Positions 6,631 through 15,945 of a stretch of DNA of 64,000 nucleotides are shown piece after piece. The stretch's first letter is position 1. Every line of letters begins with the position of its first letter. Source of the DNA: Arthrobacter humicola (lineage in GTDB: Bacteria; Actinomycetota; Actinomycetes; Actinomycetales; Micrococcaceae). The position numbers and the translations under genes are program-made. The notes under the pieces are model-generated. The model was not told the origin of the DNA and did not search any database. It worked only from the letters and a program-made list of their open reading frames with translations. The DNA lies in NCBI RefSeq assembly GCF_022803015.1, contig NZ_JAFKON010000009.1:104908-168907 (forward strand). Direction: 5' to 3'.

Positions 6631-9204
6631 TCAGGCGTCCAGCTTGGTCAGCGGCGCGTAGCGCAGCAGCAGCCGCTTCTCGCCGACGTCGAACTTGACC
6701 TTGGCGACCGTCTTGTCCCCGGCGCCCTCCACCGCCAGGACGGTGCCGTTGCCGAAGCTGGTGTGGTTGACCTTGTCCCCCACGCTGACGGCGACGACTT
6801 CCTTCTGCGGCTGGACCCTGTTCTTGGCCACCGCGGCGGGAACATCGGCGTTGAAGCCGGCGGACGGGCTGGCCGCGGCGCCGCGGGCTGTCCCTGCACC
6901 CCAGAACGATCCGCCGTAGCGGCTGGACCCGATCCCGGCACCGCTCCCCCAGCCTCCGCTCTGACGGCTGGCGCCTTCGCGCTTCCACTCGACGAGCTCG
7001 GCCGGGATCTCCTCGATGAACTGGCTCGCGGGGTTGTACTGGCTCTGGCCCCACATGCTGCGGACCTCGGACCTGGTCAGGTAGAGACGCTTGCGGGCAC
7101 GGGTCAGCCCCACGTAGGCCAGCCGGCGTTCCTCGGCCAGTTCCTTGGGATCGGTGGCGGAGCGCTGGTGCGGGAACAGCCCGTGCTCCATGCCGGTAAG
7201 GAACACGACCGGGAATTCCAGGCCCTTCGCGGTGTGCAGCGTCATCAGGGTCACGACGCCGAGCCGCTTGGCTTCGGCGACGGCGGCCGCCAAGTTTTCG
7301 GCGTCACCGCCGGGGGCGTCCGGGATCTGGTCGGCGTCAGCCACGAGGGAGACCTGCTCCAGGAAGGCTCCGAGCGAGCCTTCGGGATTGTCCCGTTCGT
7401 ATTCCCGGACGACGGCGACCAGTTCGGCGAGGTTCTCCACCCTGGACTCGTCCTGCGGGTCGGTGCTGGAACGCAGCCCGGCAAGGTAGCCGGTTTGTTC
7501 GAGCACGGCTTCGAGAGCCGCGGCGGCGCCGGAGCCGGAAGCGACCTCGGCGAGGTCGTCGAGGAGTTTCACGAAGCCCAGCACGGCGTTGACCGAACGC
7601 GTCGCCATGCCCGGGGCTTCATCGGCGCGCCGCGCGGCGGCCATAAAGGACGTGCGCTCACGCTCTGCCAGGGCGGCGACGGCACCCTCGGCACGGTCCC
7701 CGATCCCGCGCTTGGGTTCGTTGAGGATGCGGCGGAGGTTGACGTCGTCGTCCGGGTTGACCAGGACGCGCAGGTAGGCGAGGGCGTCCTTGATCTCCTT
7801 GCGCTCGTAGAAGCGGGTGCCGCCGACCACCTTGTAGGGCAGGCCGACGCGGACCAGGACGTCCTCGATCGAGCGGGACTGGGCGTTGGTGCGGTAGAAA
7901 ATGGCGACGTCGCCGGGGCGCAGGTTGCCCTCGTCCTGGAGCCGGTCGATTTCCTTGGCGATGAACTGGGCCTCGTCGTGTTCGTTCTCGCCGACGTAGC
8001 CGACGATCTTTTCGCCGTCGCCCTCGGCCGTCCAGAGCCGTTTCTCCGGCCGGTTCGGATTGCGGGAGATCACCGAGTTAGCGGCGCTGAGGATGGTCTG
8101 GGTGGAGCGGTAGTTCTGCTCGAGCTTGATGGTGCGGGCGTCCGGGTAGTCCTTCTCGAACTCCACGATGTTGCGGATGTCCGCGCCGCGGAAGGCGTAG
8201 ATGGACTGGTCTGAATCGCCGACGACGGTGAGCTCGGCGGCGTCGGGACCCTCGCCGACGATCTCGCGCACCAGGGCGTACTGGGCGTGGTTGGTGTCCT
8301 GGTACTCGTCCACGAGGACGTGCCGGAAGCGGCGCCGGTAGGAATCGGCGAGCGCCGGGAAGGCCCGGAACATGTAGACGGTCTCGGCGATCAGGTCATC
8401 GAAGTCCATGGCGTTGGCCTGGCGCAGGCGCTGGGTGTAGCCCTTGAAGACCTCGGCGACGGCCTGCTCGAAGGGATCGTTGTAGTTGGCGCTCAAGGAA
8501 TAGCTGTCGGCGTCGATCAGCTCGTTCTTGAGCGCGGAAATCTTGTGCTGGATGGCCTTGGGCGCGAAGCGCTTGGGGTCAAGGTCCAGGTTCTTGGCCA
8601 CCAGGGTGATCAGGCGCAGCGAGTCGGCGGAGTCGTAGATCGAGAAGTTGGAGTTGAGCCCGACGTTCTTGGCCTCGCGGCGCAGGATCCGGACGCAGGA
8701 GGAGTGGAAGGTGGAGATCCACATGGTCTTGGCCCGGCCGCCGACCAGCGCCTCGATCCGTTCCCGCATTTCGGCCGCGGCCTTGTTGGTGAAGGTGATG
8801 GCCAGGATTTCGCCGTGGTGCGCCCGCCTCGTGGCGATCAGGTAGGCGATCCGGTTGCTGAGCACGCGGGTCTTGCCCGACCCGGCGCCGGCGACAATCA
8901 GCAGGGCGCTGCCGGCGTGCTTGACCGCTTCTTCCTGCTGGGGGTTCAGCCCCTCGAGGAGTTCGCCGGCGTTCGGAAGCTGCGGGCGGTTCCAGCCGCT
9001 GTCAGGTCCGTCGCCGTGCGGGCCGCCGCCGTGCGGGCCGCCGCCGTGCGGGGCGCCGCTGTGCGGGGCGCCGCTGTGCGGGGCGGAATCCGGTCCGGAT
9101 TCCAGGCCCGCCAGGCCGGACCCGGAGCGCGATTTAGTGCCTGCCGCCGCCTTGGAGGCAGCTTGGAAGGGTCCGTCGGCGTAAGGGTCAAACAACATAT
9201 CCAT
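6631..9204 (-). CDS. pcrA: ATP-dependent DNA helicase PcrA/UvrD (SF1)
   Basis: An 857-residue superfamily-1A 3'-5' helicase acting in DNA repair and in clearing recombination intermediates. Motifs in order: Walker A GAGSGKT at about 106-112 (motif I), TFTNKAA (Ia), VDEYQDTN (II), GDSDQSIYAFRGAD (III), LEQNYRST (IV), LMTLHTAKGLEF (V) and VGLTRARKRLYL (VI). The C-terminal 100 residues end in the Tudor-like VGDKVNHTSFGNGTVLAVEG domain that binds RNA polymerase in PcrA. The frame is open to 9360, but those codons lie in a repeat region; I place the start at ATG 9204, which has no Shine-Dalgarno. Residues 41-66 form an unusual His/Gly/Pro repeat encoded by five 15-bp units. Confidence 0.95.
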   Translation of the reverse strand: MDMLFDPYADGPFQAASKAAAGTKSRSGSGLAGLESGPDSAPHSGAPHSGAPHGGGPHGGGPHGDGPDSGWNRPQLPNAGELLEGLNPQQEEAVKHAGSALLIVAGAGSGKTRVLSNRIAYLIATRRAHHGEILAITFTNKAAAEMRERIEALVGGRAKTMWISTFHSSCVRILRREAKNVGLNSNFSIYDSADSLRLITLVAKNLDLDPKRFAPKAIQHKISALKNELIDADSYSLSANYNDPFEQAVAEVFKGYTQRLRQANAMDFDDLIAETVYMFRAFPALADSYRRRFRHVLVDEYQDTNHAQYALVREIVGEGPDAAELTVVGDSDQSIYAFRGADIRNIVEFEKDYPDARTIKLEQNYRSTQTILSAANSVISRNPNRPEKRLWTAEGDGEKIVGYVGENEHDEAQFIAKEIDRLQDEGNLRPGDVAIFYRTNAQSRSIEDVLVRVGLPYKVVGGTRFYERKEIKDALAYLRVLVNPDDDVNLRRILNEPKRGIGDRAEGAVAALAERERTSFMAAARRADEAPGMATRSVNAVLGFVKLLDDLAEVASGSGAAAALEAVLEQTGYLAGLRSSTDPQDESRVENLAELVAVVREYERDNPEGSLGAFLEQVSLVADADQIPDAPGGDAENLAAAVAEAKRLGVVTLMTLHTAKGLEFPVVFLTGMEHGLFPHQRSATDPKELAEERRLAYVGLTRARKRLYLTRSEVRSMWGQSQYNPASQFIEEIPAELVEWKREGASRQSGGWGSGAGIGSSRYGGSFWGAGTARGAAASPSAGFNADVPAAVAKNRVQPQKEVVAVSVGDKVNHTSFGNGTVLAVEGAGDKTVAKVKFDVGEKRLLLRYAPLTKLDA

Positions 9205-9683
9205 GGTGTATCTAAGTCTAGGCGGTGGCGCTGACAGCCGTGTCCGCCCGCTGGGACATGCCCTCCCCTGCCCGCGCCCAGTGGACATAATCCCCTTGTG
9301 CCCACCCCTGGCCGCGAAGAATGAGCATGCCCCGCGGACACGGCCGAGCTGAACGAGCATGCCCTCCCCTGCCCGCGCCCAGTGGACATAATCCCCCTAT
9401 GCCCAGTCCTGACCTCGAAGAATGGGCATGCCCCGCTGAGGCTGTCATGGAGAAGACCCGGGTTGTTCTAAAGACCACCGAGGTTGTTCTGAAGAATGAG
9501 CGTGTCCCGCGGACACGCCACAGCGGAACGAGCCTGTCCTCCGCCACCTGTAACCGATGGACGTACTCCCTTTGTGCCCACTCCTGGCCGCGAAGAACGA
9601 GCATGTCCCATGAAACTTCGCCAGGGAATGAGCTTTCTTGCAGGCGGGGCCGCGGTATTCCTCGGGAGTACCCCCCGACTCGC
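9205..9683. repeat. Repeat-rich intergenic region, three copies of a GGACATG-type element
   Basis: No gene is supported here. The stretch carries three imperfect direct copies of an 85-90-bp element at about 9253-9341, 9351-9437 and 9526-9609, plus a partial copy at 9491-9515. Each begins with a GAGCATG(C/T)CC or GGGACATGCCC box, has a central CAGTGGACATAATCCCC box, then CCTGGCCGCGAAGAATGAG and a final CATG(C/T)CCCGCGGAC. Copies 1 and 2 are nearly identical through their first 45 bp. Related copies lie at 13962-14074 and 15935-16014. Overlapping open frames on both strands exist only because the repeats lack stops. Confidence 0.8.
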
Positions 9684-12449
9684 TTAGCTCGTGAGCCCCA
9701 TCCGCGACGCGAGCCGCTTCGCTTCCAGCCCCGTCTTAGTGGCGGTCTTGGCTCCGGCTAGCGTCCGGACGGCCACTGTGAAGGCTGCGGTAGTCGCCGT
9801 TGTCCGGTGATTGGCAGGAATGGATTCCCACAACTCCATGCAGGTGGCAAGCAGTTCACTGGTCCCGGCAGGAAGCCGCGGTTGCTTGGAGGACGCGACC
9901 ACCAGGGCGGTGAGCGCCGGCCAGACACAGTCCAGATGCCCCTCATAGGCCACCAGTGCCATTGCCCTCACCAGCCGGCCCAGCGAATGGTCGCCGGCCT
10001 CGAGGCGATTTCGTGCAGCCAGGGCCAGGTATTCGGCTGACAGTTGGCGCCTCGCGGCCATTTCCAGCACCGTTTCAAGGGTGCTACTCCTGTCGTACGG
10101 GCGGTGACTGGCGAGCATGGCAATGAACCAATCGTGAGTCAGTTGCCCGAGTTCTCCGGCCGTTGCCCCCGCCGGTCCTCCTTCCCCGAGTGCGACGAGC
10201 CCGCCGTAGACCACCCGCCGACCCAGCCAGACGGCGCCCAGGTCCGGCCAGAAGGGCACAACCGCCGAGGCTTCACAGGCGAGCCAGGTACCCAGATGTC
10301 CGCGTCCGCTGCCGCTCCACACCTCTGGCGAGAGCAACTCCGGGGGGACCGACGGAAACCGTTCCAAAGACACCGGCAACGCCAGCGGAGCCTCCACCGG
10401 AGGGGGCTTGAATCCTCCTCCTCCGACCCATTCGCGGAGAATTTGGCCGGCATGCCGCTCCTGGCCGTCCGGGCCGTCAAATGGCAAGACAGGCAATTCA
10501 GGGACCTCGGCTGCCAGCCCCGCATCCATCGGACCCAGCCGCAAGAGTGCCTGAAACAGGTCTGCTTCTCCATAGGCCCAGCCTTCACGCTCAAAAAGCT
10601 GCAGGAGTGACACCAGCCGGCCCAGTTCCACACGGAAGTTGTCATAACTCGGTGTGGCCAGGGAGTAGGGCACCGTTCCTGCCTGGACCATCAACTCGCT
10701 TTGACGAAGGATGTGGATTGCGGCCAAAGGGCTCGCCGAGCCAAATGGGTCGTCCGTACCCGAGGGGCGGGACAGTGATGCCCGGACCAATGCGGTCAGA
10801 TCCCGGTGAGCGGTCAGGTCGTGCTCCCCTGATGCCCACATCGCCAAGGCAACCTCCGGGCCCGGGCTTGCCCACCGCCGCCAACTCGTCGGCGGATCCG
10901 GCCAGCGCCGCCAGCTGGTCGGCGCCCCCGCAAGTGCACGGTACCGCTCGAAGCCATCTGCGTAACCGGTCTGAGCAGCAAATCTTTGGCGATACCAGTC
11001 CCGCACGTTTGGGGCACGGCGGTAAACGGTCCGCAGGAAGCGATCAATGTATTGCTCTTCGGCGACGGAATGCTCGCGCGGTCCGGTCCAGCGCGGCAGC
11101 GGATTCTTCGAATCGACCTCTTGAGCCACGTATCGGGGAATTTCCGGAGGCTGTCGGACCCCCGTTCCCCAGAGCGATGCGGCGTCCAGCGGCTCTTCAA
11201 GGTCCGTGGCCAGAGGTCCCCCCGCCATCTCCTCCGCCGTCGCCCGGACTAATAGATCCGCGGATCCCGCCGCCGCTTCCCAGCAGGCGGCAAGGACGTC
11301 GCCATCGTATGGCTGCGAAGCTTGGAGCGATTTGAGGTGCCGAACCAAAAGCTCTTGGGCCTTCTTCTCCGGCCTGCCGAACACGGCAACACTCAGGTCG
11401 CAGAGGTCGCCGCCGCCCATGGGCGACTGGACCAAGAGTCCAAGAACCGGGAAGGACAGGAATCCGGGGGCTGTGGCGACTGTGGACAGCAGGAGCGGAA
11501 TGCTCGCGGCGACCTCCCCAGGACTGGGCGGACATGACTTCAGGACATCGGCCAGCACTCGCTGGGTCGGGAGTCCATCGTCGCGTGCGAGTGCCGTGCG
11601 GAGCTTGCCGAAGACCTCTTCGCTGAGGAAGGTTCCCCTGTTGAGGTAGCCGCGGATTGCGGCCCCGACGGTCCACTCTTTCGGCGTTCCTACCTTGGCC
11701 AGGGGTCCCAGCGCGTCCGGCAGGTCAAAGCAACGCAGGAGTGTGTTCGCGGCGGTCAGATCCTGATCCCACAACTCCAGCAACGATTTCTGCATCTTCG
11801 GAAAGACCACCGCGCGTCCGGCGGGATCGATGCGGAACCCCAGTCCAGACCAACCGGGGTACTCGAAGTCCGCCGCAATCTCATCGCTCCAGACCTCGTG
11901 CAGCCGGCCGGCCGCGAGCTCCCGATAATAGAACGCCCAAAGCCGCGGATACGCCTCAAATTTTTCAGTGGCAACTCCAAAGTGCAGAATCAGCGGCAGG
12001 CAATAACGGATGACGGTGGTGGCGCTCTCCTTGCCGGCTCTTGCGTTCCCGCTGATCGCCGCGGCCACGAAGCGCCGACACCAGTCGTCGCCTTTTGAAA
12101 CAAGAACGTCCAACAACATCAGGATGTGGACGTTGCGGTTCCATGCCATCGCCCGCCAAGGCAGGAACCTGGCAGCATCGGCAGGTGCGCTGACGGCGAC
12201 GGTGACCATCTCCCTGACAATTGACCGGGAGCGCGAGTCGACAAGGCTGATGACCCCATGGAGCCGAAAGTCCAGGTCCTGGGTCAGCAGGGTCCGGCCG
12301 CCTTTGGCGAACCACGTCCTCGTCTCCGCGAGATGAGCCGGCGGGGGCGCTTTGATGTATTCGCGAAGGGCAATCCAGTCTTCGGCTGTGGCGAGCCGGC
12401 GTATTTCCTGCACGAGCGGCGGGTCGCCGCGGCCCTCCGGCCCCGTCAC
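9684..12449 (-). CDS. Large DUF6493-like protein, partner of the SWIM zinc-finger protein
   Basis: A 921-residue, apparently all-helical protein of unknown function, which I match from memory and neighbourhood to DUF6493; no catalytic motif is visible. It is rich in Leu, Ala and Trp and looks like an alpha-solenoid scaffold: long runs such as VREMVTVAVSAPADAARFLPW and a C-terminal LEAGDHSLGRLVRAMALVAY helix series. The first GTG after the SWIM stop (12449) overlaps that stop as GTGA, so translation is coupled; a later GTG at LVQEIRRL is an alternative. A 10-residue unit PTSWRRWPDP / PTSWRRWASP is tandemly duplicated near residue 515. Repeats lie just beyond its 3' end. Function may be as regulator or adaptor of the SWIM protein. 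Confidence 0.75.
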   Translation of the reverse strand: MTGPEGRGDPPLVQEIRRLATAEDWIALREYIKAPPPAHLAETRTWFAKGGRTLLTQDLDFRLHGVISLVDSRSRSIVREMVTVAVSAPADAARFLPWRAMAWNRNVHILMLLDVLVSKGDDWCRRFVAAAISGNARAGKESATTVIRYCLPLILHFGVATEKFEAYPRLWAFYYRELAAGRLHEVWSDEIAADFEYPGWSGLGFRIDPAGRAVVFPKMQKSLLELWDQDLTAANTLLRCFDLPDALGPLAKVGTPKEWTVGAAIRGYLNRGTFLSEEVFGKLRTALARDDGLPTQRVLADVLKSCPPSPGEVAASIPLLLSTVATAPGFLSFPVLGLLVQSPMGGGDLCDLSVAVFGRPEKKAQELLVRHLKSLQASQPYDGDVLAACWEAAAGSADLLVRATAEEMAGGPLATDLEEPLDAASLWGTGVRQPPEIPRYVAQEVDSKNPLPRWTGPREHSVAEEQYIDRFLRTVYRRAPNVRDWYRQRFAAQTGYADGFERYRALAGAPTSWRRWPDPPTSWRRWASPGPEVALAMWASGEHDLTAHRDLTALVRASLSRPSGTDDPFGSASPLAAIHILRQSELMVQAGTVPYSLATPSYDNFRVELGRLVSLLQLFEREGWAYGEADLFQALLRLGPMDAGLAAEVPELPVLPFDGPDGQERHAGQILREWVGGGGFKPPPVEAPLALPVSLERFPSVPPELLSPEVWSGSGRGHLGTWLACEASAVVPFWPDLGAVWLGRRVVYGGLVALGEGGPAGATAGELGQLTHDWFIAMLASHRPYDRSSTLETVLEMAARRQLSAEYLALAARNRLEAGDHSLGRLVRAMALVAYEGHLDCVWPALTALVVASSKQPRLPAGTSELLATCMELWESIPANHRTTATTAAFTVAVRTLAGAKTATKTGLEAKRLASRMGLTS

Positions 12450-13798
12450 GTGTTTTCCAGTCCGTGGCCCGGTGCCGTCTCGAGCCGCACAAGCTCCACG
12501 GCGAGCGCATGCTTGCAGGGACCCCGGGCGCCGCGAAAGTCGTACCACCAGGCACAGGTGCACTGGTAGAGTCCGGCCCTGGCCGTGACCCGGTACACAT
12601 ACACTCCGTCTGCGGCCAGAACATCCCAGCGGTCCTCCAACCGGGATACCCCGCCCCGGGCCACAATGCCGCGGGCTGCCTGCAACCGCGGATGGTCCTT
12701 GACCGTCCGGTCCTGGTCCAGCGGCAGTTCCCGGTGGAAGTAGGCATTTTCCAGCAGGTCGAAACCCACCTTCCCGGACGCACCTAACCAGGCCAGCCCG
12801 TGGCTGACGCGCTCCGCCGCAAGCCGGGTCCTTGCGCTGAGCGCCTCGGTCGAAATGACCGCCTGCCATCCTAGGAAGTCCAGGACTGTCATCCCCGCTT
12901 CCGTGACGCCAGGGGCGGCGAGCGCAGCAAGGATCCCGCCTTCCCCCGAGAAACCCCGGCCGGCCGCCGGCGACAGCAGCAGTGTGAAGTCGGCACCGGG
13001 GAGCCTAAACACCCAGCCGCTGGCCCCGTTGTCGTGACGGAAGATGTCCAGGCGAGAGGCGAATCGGGCGACCCGCCTGGCGGCGGCAAGCCGTCCTGTA
13101 CCGGCCAGCGTGACCGTTGACGGCTTCGCCGCCGCCACTTCGCGCAATCCCCGGACCGATGGCAGCAGGAAGACCGTGCGCCCGGGCTGGGCTGCCGGCA
13201 AGGAGGCCAGGAACTGACTGATGGCGGGGCCGGTAAGGGCAGCCAGATGCGTCATACCTGCAGCGATGGCGGGTGTTTCGGCGAAGCCGCGAACCCACCG
13301 GTCGGGCAGATCCACCTTCCGTTCGACATGGCTCTGATCGGGAGTGGAGACCACCAGCCGGTCCCGGCCGACGTCAAAGTGGAGCAAGTCGTTCCGGTGC
13401 ACGTTGGCGAGCGCAGAGCGCAGTGGGCTGTTGATGTCCACGTTGGTGGTTCCGAAGCCGATCTCACCGCCGTCCAGGCCGCTGCCCAGCAAGTCCAGCC
13501 GCGCCTGGACCCCGTTGCATGCCGAAAACGACTCACACCGCAGGCGGTCTCCGCCTGCGGTCATGACCGGGTCCACGACATCGCTGAGCCGGAACCCTGC
13601 ATCGTAGTACCTCGACGCCGCGACGTCGGCAACGGCGAGCAGCGCGCTGGACACCACGTCCGGCCTTGCCGCAAACCCGTGAAAGAAGCTGGGGTTTTCC
13701 ACCAGTCCTTGAGGGGTGGCGCCCAGACCTGACTCCAGGAGGAGCCGCTTGGCGCCGTGAGCTTCATCGAGTACGGATTCGGCTAAATAGCCGCTCAT
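12446..13798 (-). CDS. SWIM zinc-finger protein
   Basis: A 450-residue protein whose C-terminus carries a SWIM-type zinc finger: C-T-C at YQCTCAWWYDF and C-K-H in GARGPCKHALAVEL, matching the CxCx(n)CxH pattern. The SWIM domain binds nucleic acid or protein in eukaryotes and bacteria. The first 380 residues have no motif I can name. I chose the ATG at 13798 (MSGYLAES); an upstream GTG at 13825 is possible, and neither has a strong ribosome-binding site. It is translationally coupled to the 921-residue partner, and the pair is flanked on both sides by repeats of one family, which suggests an accessory module. Confidence 0.82.
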   Translation of the reverse strand: MSGYLAESVLDEAHGAKRLLLESGLGATPQGLVENPSFFHGFAARPDVVSSALLAVADVAASRYYDAGFRLSDVVDPVMTAGGDRLRCESFSACNGVQARLDLLGSGLDGGEIGFGTTNVDINSPLRSALANVHRNDLLHFDVGRDRLVVSTPDQSHVERKVDLPDRWVRGFAETPAIAAGMTHLAALTGPAISQFLASLPAAQPGRTVFLLPSVRGLREVAAAKPSTVTLAGTGRLAAARRVARFASRLDIFRHDNGASGWVFRLPGADFTLLLSPAAGRGFSGEGGILAALAAPGVTEAGMTVLDFLGWQAVISTEALSARTRLAAERVSHGLAWLGASGKVGFDLLENAYFHRELPLDQDRTVKDHPRLQAARGIVARGGVSRLEDRWDVLAADGVYVYRVTARAGLYQCTCAWWYDFRGARGPCKHALAVELVRLETAPGHGLENT

Positions 13799-13961
13799 TC
13801 CGGTTCCCGCAGCCGGCGGGTCCACACGCGGTCAGTTCCCCGTGTGGACAGCACCTCAGGCACGTCCGGAATTGGTGTTCGCTCCCCCATGTCCGGAAGT
13901 ATAGGCCGCGTTTCCGGACTAGCAACACCCCCCCGCACGGCGGAGGGGACGCGCTGTCCGC

Positions 13962-14074
13962 GGGACATGCCCACTGCTGTCCGCGGCCGGTGGACATACG
14001 ACCACCCTGTCCGATGCTCTCCTCGAGGAATGAGCATGTCCCGCGGACCCCGCCGCGAACAATGAGCATGTCCC
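13962..14074. repeat. GGACATG-type repeat element, copy 4
   Basis: This element aligns with the copies at 9253-9609: GGGACATGCCC, then GGCCGGTGGACATA, a CCTGTCC box, CTCGAGGAATGAGCATG and CCCGCGGAC, ending with a second CAATGAGCATGTCCC. It separates the SWIM gene from the phosphatase gene and contains no gene. Confidence 0.75.
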
Positions 14075-14099
14075 ACGGGGGGAGCCGGCAGGCGGGAAG

Positions 14100-14957
14100 C
14101 TAGCCGACGCCCCCGGAGCTGAGCGCGGCGCGCAGCTGCTGGACCGCCGTCGTGCCTCCCGCGATGAACCAGTCGAGTCCGTTGACCCGCACGACGTCGG
14201 TCGCGCCGCCGGCCGCCTCGACGATGGCCTTCCCGGGCAGCCAGTCCCACTCGGGGCAGCTGTGCTGGAACCAGCAACCGAGCTCTCCGTCCGCGACCCG
14301 GCCGAGGTCGCAGGAGCCGGACCCGAACATGCGCAGCGCGGCCGCCGACGTCGCTGCCGCATGCCAGGGCATGGCACACATCGGATCGGCAAGCCACGTC
14401 GGGTGGATGTAGGTTGCCGCGCCGAGGTCAGACAGCGGCGTGTCGGAGCGTCCGGCGCTTCCAGACGCTCCGGGCACGAATGTGACCAGTTTTTCGCCGT
14501 TGAGCGTTGCCGCCCGGGACGTCCCGCCCAGCCAGAGTTTGTCCTCCTCCGGCTGGAAGATGGCGCCGAGCCCTGCACCGTAGGAATCCTTCAGGGCAAT
14601 GGCCGAGCACCAGTACGTGGATCCATGCAGGAAGTTGAAGGTCCCGTCGACGGGGTCAATGACCCAGGTCCGGCCGCTGCTGCCCGCCACAGAGGCGCCC
14701 TCCTCGCCCAGGACGGCGTCATCGGGCCGGCAGCGCCGAAGCTGTTCCAGGACATAGGATTCGGCGGCGTGGTCGGCGGCCGTGACCACGTCCGAGACCG
14801 ATGTCTTCTGCCTGCCCTCAAGCCCGGCCTGCCGCATCAACAGCGCCAGCGTGCCTGCCTCGCGGACCAGGGCCTCGGCCAGTTGGTAGTCATCCAGTGA
14901 GGGGTCGAGATCTGCGGTGCTGTGCCGGCCGAGCCGGTGTTTTCCTAGTTCGGTCAC
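14100..14957 (-). CDS. Inositol monophosphatase family protein
   Basis: A 285-residue Mg2+-dependent phosphatase of the IMPase/FBPase superfamily. The metal-binding motifs are in place: VLGEEGA near residue 93, VIDPVDGTFNFLHG near 108-121, and the C-terminal EWDWLPGKAIVEAAGG in place of the classical WDxAAG. Likely substrates are inositol phosphate, histidinol phosphate or a nucleotide bisphosphate; the sequence does not decide. The GTG at 14957 has no Shine-Dalgarno but lies 7 nt after TAGTCT, a leaderless arrangement, and faces the divergent leaderless gene at 15059 across 101 bp. Confidence 0.85.
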   Translation of the reverse strand: MTELGKHRLGRHSTADLDPSLDDYQLAEALVREAGTLALLMRQAGLEGRQKTSVSDVVTAADHAAESYVLEQLRRCRPDDAVLGEEGASVAGSSGRTWVIDPVDGTFNFLHGSTYWCSAIALKDSYGAGLGAIFQPEEDKLWLGGTSRAATLNGEKLVTFVPGASGSAGRSDTPLSDLGAATYIHPTWLADPMCAMPWHAAATSAAALRMFGSGSCDLGRVADGELGCWFQHSCPEWDWLPGKAIVEAAGGATDVVRVNGLDWFIAGGTTAVQQLRAALSSGGVG

Positions 14958-15058
14958 GCATCCCAGACTATCGGCGCCCGTTGGCAGTGAACAGCCGGCG
15001 CGGACGGCCGGGCAGACGGCGGCGCGGAGGGGTGTGCAGGACGGGCGATAATGGAGCC

Positions 15059-15709
15059 ATGGCCAAGACACCCGCGCAGCGGATCAAGAAGCACGGCGCC
15101 AACGCGGCGGTCCCCCAGCACCATCTTCCTCCGGTGATCAATCCGACCACCAGCCGGACACCGCAGAAGGCACAGAGCAACAGCAATCTGATTGTCATCG
15201 CCGGGGTCGTGGCCAGCCTGTTCCTGTTCTGGTATCTGCACCTGCTCACCCTCAACCAGCTCACCCAGTTGTCGGGCGGCCAGGCAATGCCCGACTCGTT
15301 GGTGGGCGGCTTTGACCTGGGGTTCGTGGAGCAATTGCGCGCGGCCATGGACGCCGATGCCCGGGGCCAGCTGAACTATGTCCACAAGACGGCCGGGATG
15401 CTCTTCCCGCTGATCTTTGGCTTCACCTGGCTGCTGCTGATCGGAACCAACGTGGCACGGAAATCCCTGCGCTGGGCGCTGTGGTCGCTGCCGCTGCTTT
15501 TTGCTGCGGTCCGGCTGTGGGGCAACACGGTGATCGATGAAATGATGTCCGCCGACACTCTCGACGGCGGTCAGGTCGCCGTGGCCTCCGGGCTCACCGT
15601 GGCCGGCTGGGTCCTTCTGGCGCTGAGCGTCGTGGCCGGCGTCGCCGCCGTGTTACTCGGACGCAAGGCTGCCGCGGCTTCCCCCACCCCGGGACATGTC
15701 CAGTCCTGA
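15059..15709 (+). CDS. Unrecognised integral membrane protein (about four TM segments)
   Basis: A 216-residue protein I do not recognise. After a basic N-terminal 40 residues there is a membrane segment LIVIAGVVASLFLFWYL, an outside loop of about 60 residues, then three further hydrophobic segments (GMLFPLIFGFTWLLLI, RWALWSLPLLFAAV, GWVLLALSVVAGVAAVLL). The ATG at 15059 lies exactly 6 nt after a GATAAT -10 hexamer, which suggests a leaderless transcript rather than use of the too-close GGAG. It is divergent from the phosphatase gene. A tandem repeat array begins at its 3' end. Confidence 0.75.
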   Translation: MAKTPAQRIKKHGANAAVPQHHLPPVINPTTSRTPQKAQSNSNLIVIAGVVASLFLFWYLHLLTLNQLTQLSGGQAMPDSLVGGFDLGFVEQLRAAMDADARGQLNYVHKTAGMLFPLIFGFTWLLLIGTNVARKSLRWALWSLPLLFAAVRLWGNTVIDEMMSADTLDGGQVAVASGLTVAGWVLLALSVVAGVAAVLLGRKAAAASPTPGHVQS

Positions 15710-15945
15710 TTCGCGCGGCAGGGCTAGTTCTCTATTCCCGGCATAGGACACGGGACATGTCCATTCTTGGTCGCGGCGGCAGGGCTGTTTCCCGATCCGC
15801 GGCATAGGACACGGGACATGTCCATTCTTGGTCGCACCGGCAGGGCCGTTTCCCGATCCGCGGCATAGGACACGGGACATGTCCATTCTTGGTCACGGCG
15901 GCAGGAGTCGTCCCTCGAACCCGGCCTCGAGCGCGGGACATGTCC
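15691..15945. repeat. 61-bp tandem repeat array (four units)
   Basis: The box GGGACATGTCC recurs at 15691, 15752, 15813, 15874 and 15935, exactly 61 bp apart, giving four full units. Units two and three are almost identical: after the box comes ATTCTTGGTCGC, GGCAGGG, TTTCCCGATCCGC and GGCATAGGACAC. The period is not a multiple of three, so all three minus-strand frames stay open by chance of sequence; this is not a gene. The first box overlaps the last codons of the membrane protein gene. Confidence 0.9.

Noticed and set aside
9218..9604. Short frames in the repeat region before pcrA
   Set aside because: Similar peptides appear in several frames because the repeats lack stops; no start signals.
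15691..15945. Possible CRISPR array
   Set aside because: The whole 61-bp unit is conserved between copies; there are no unique spacers and no cas genes.
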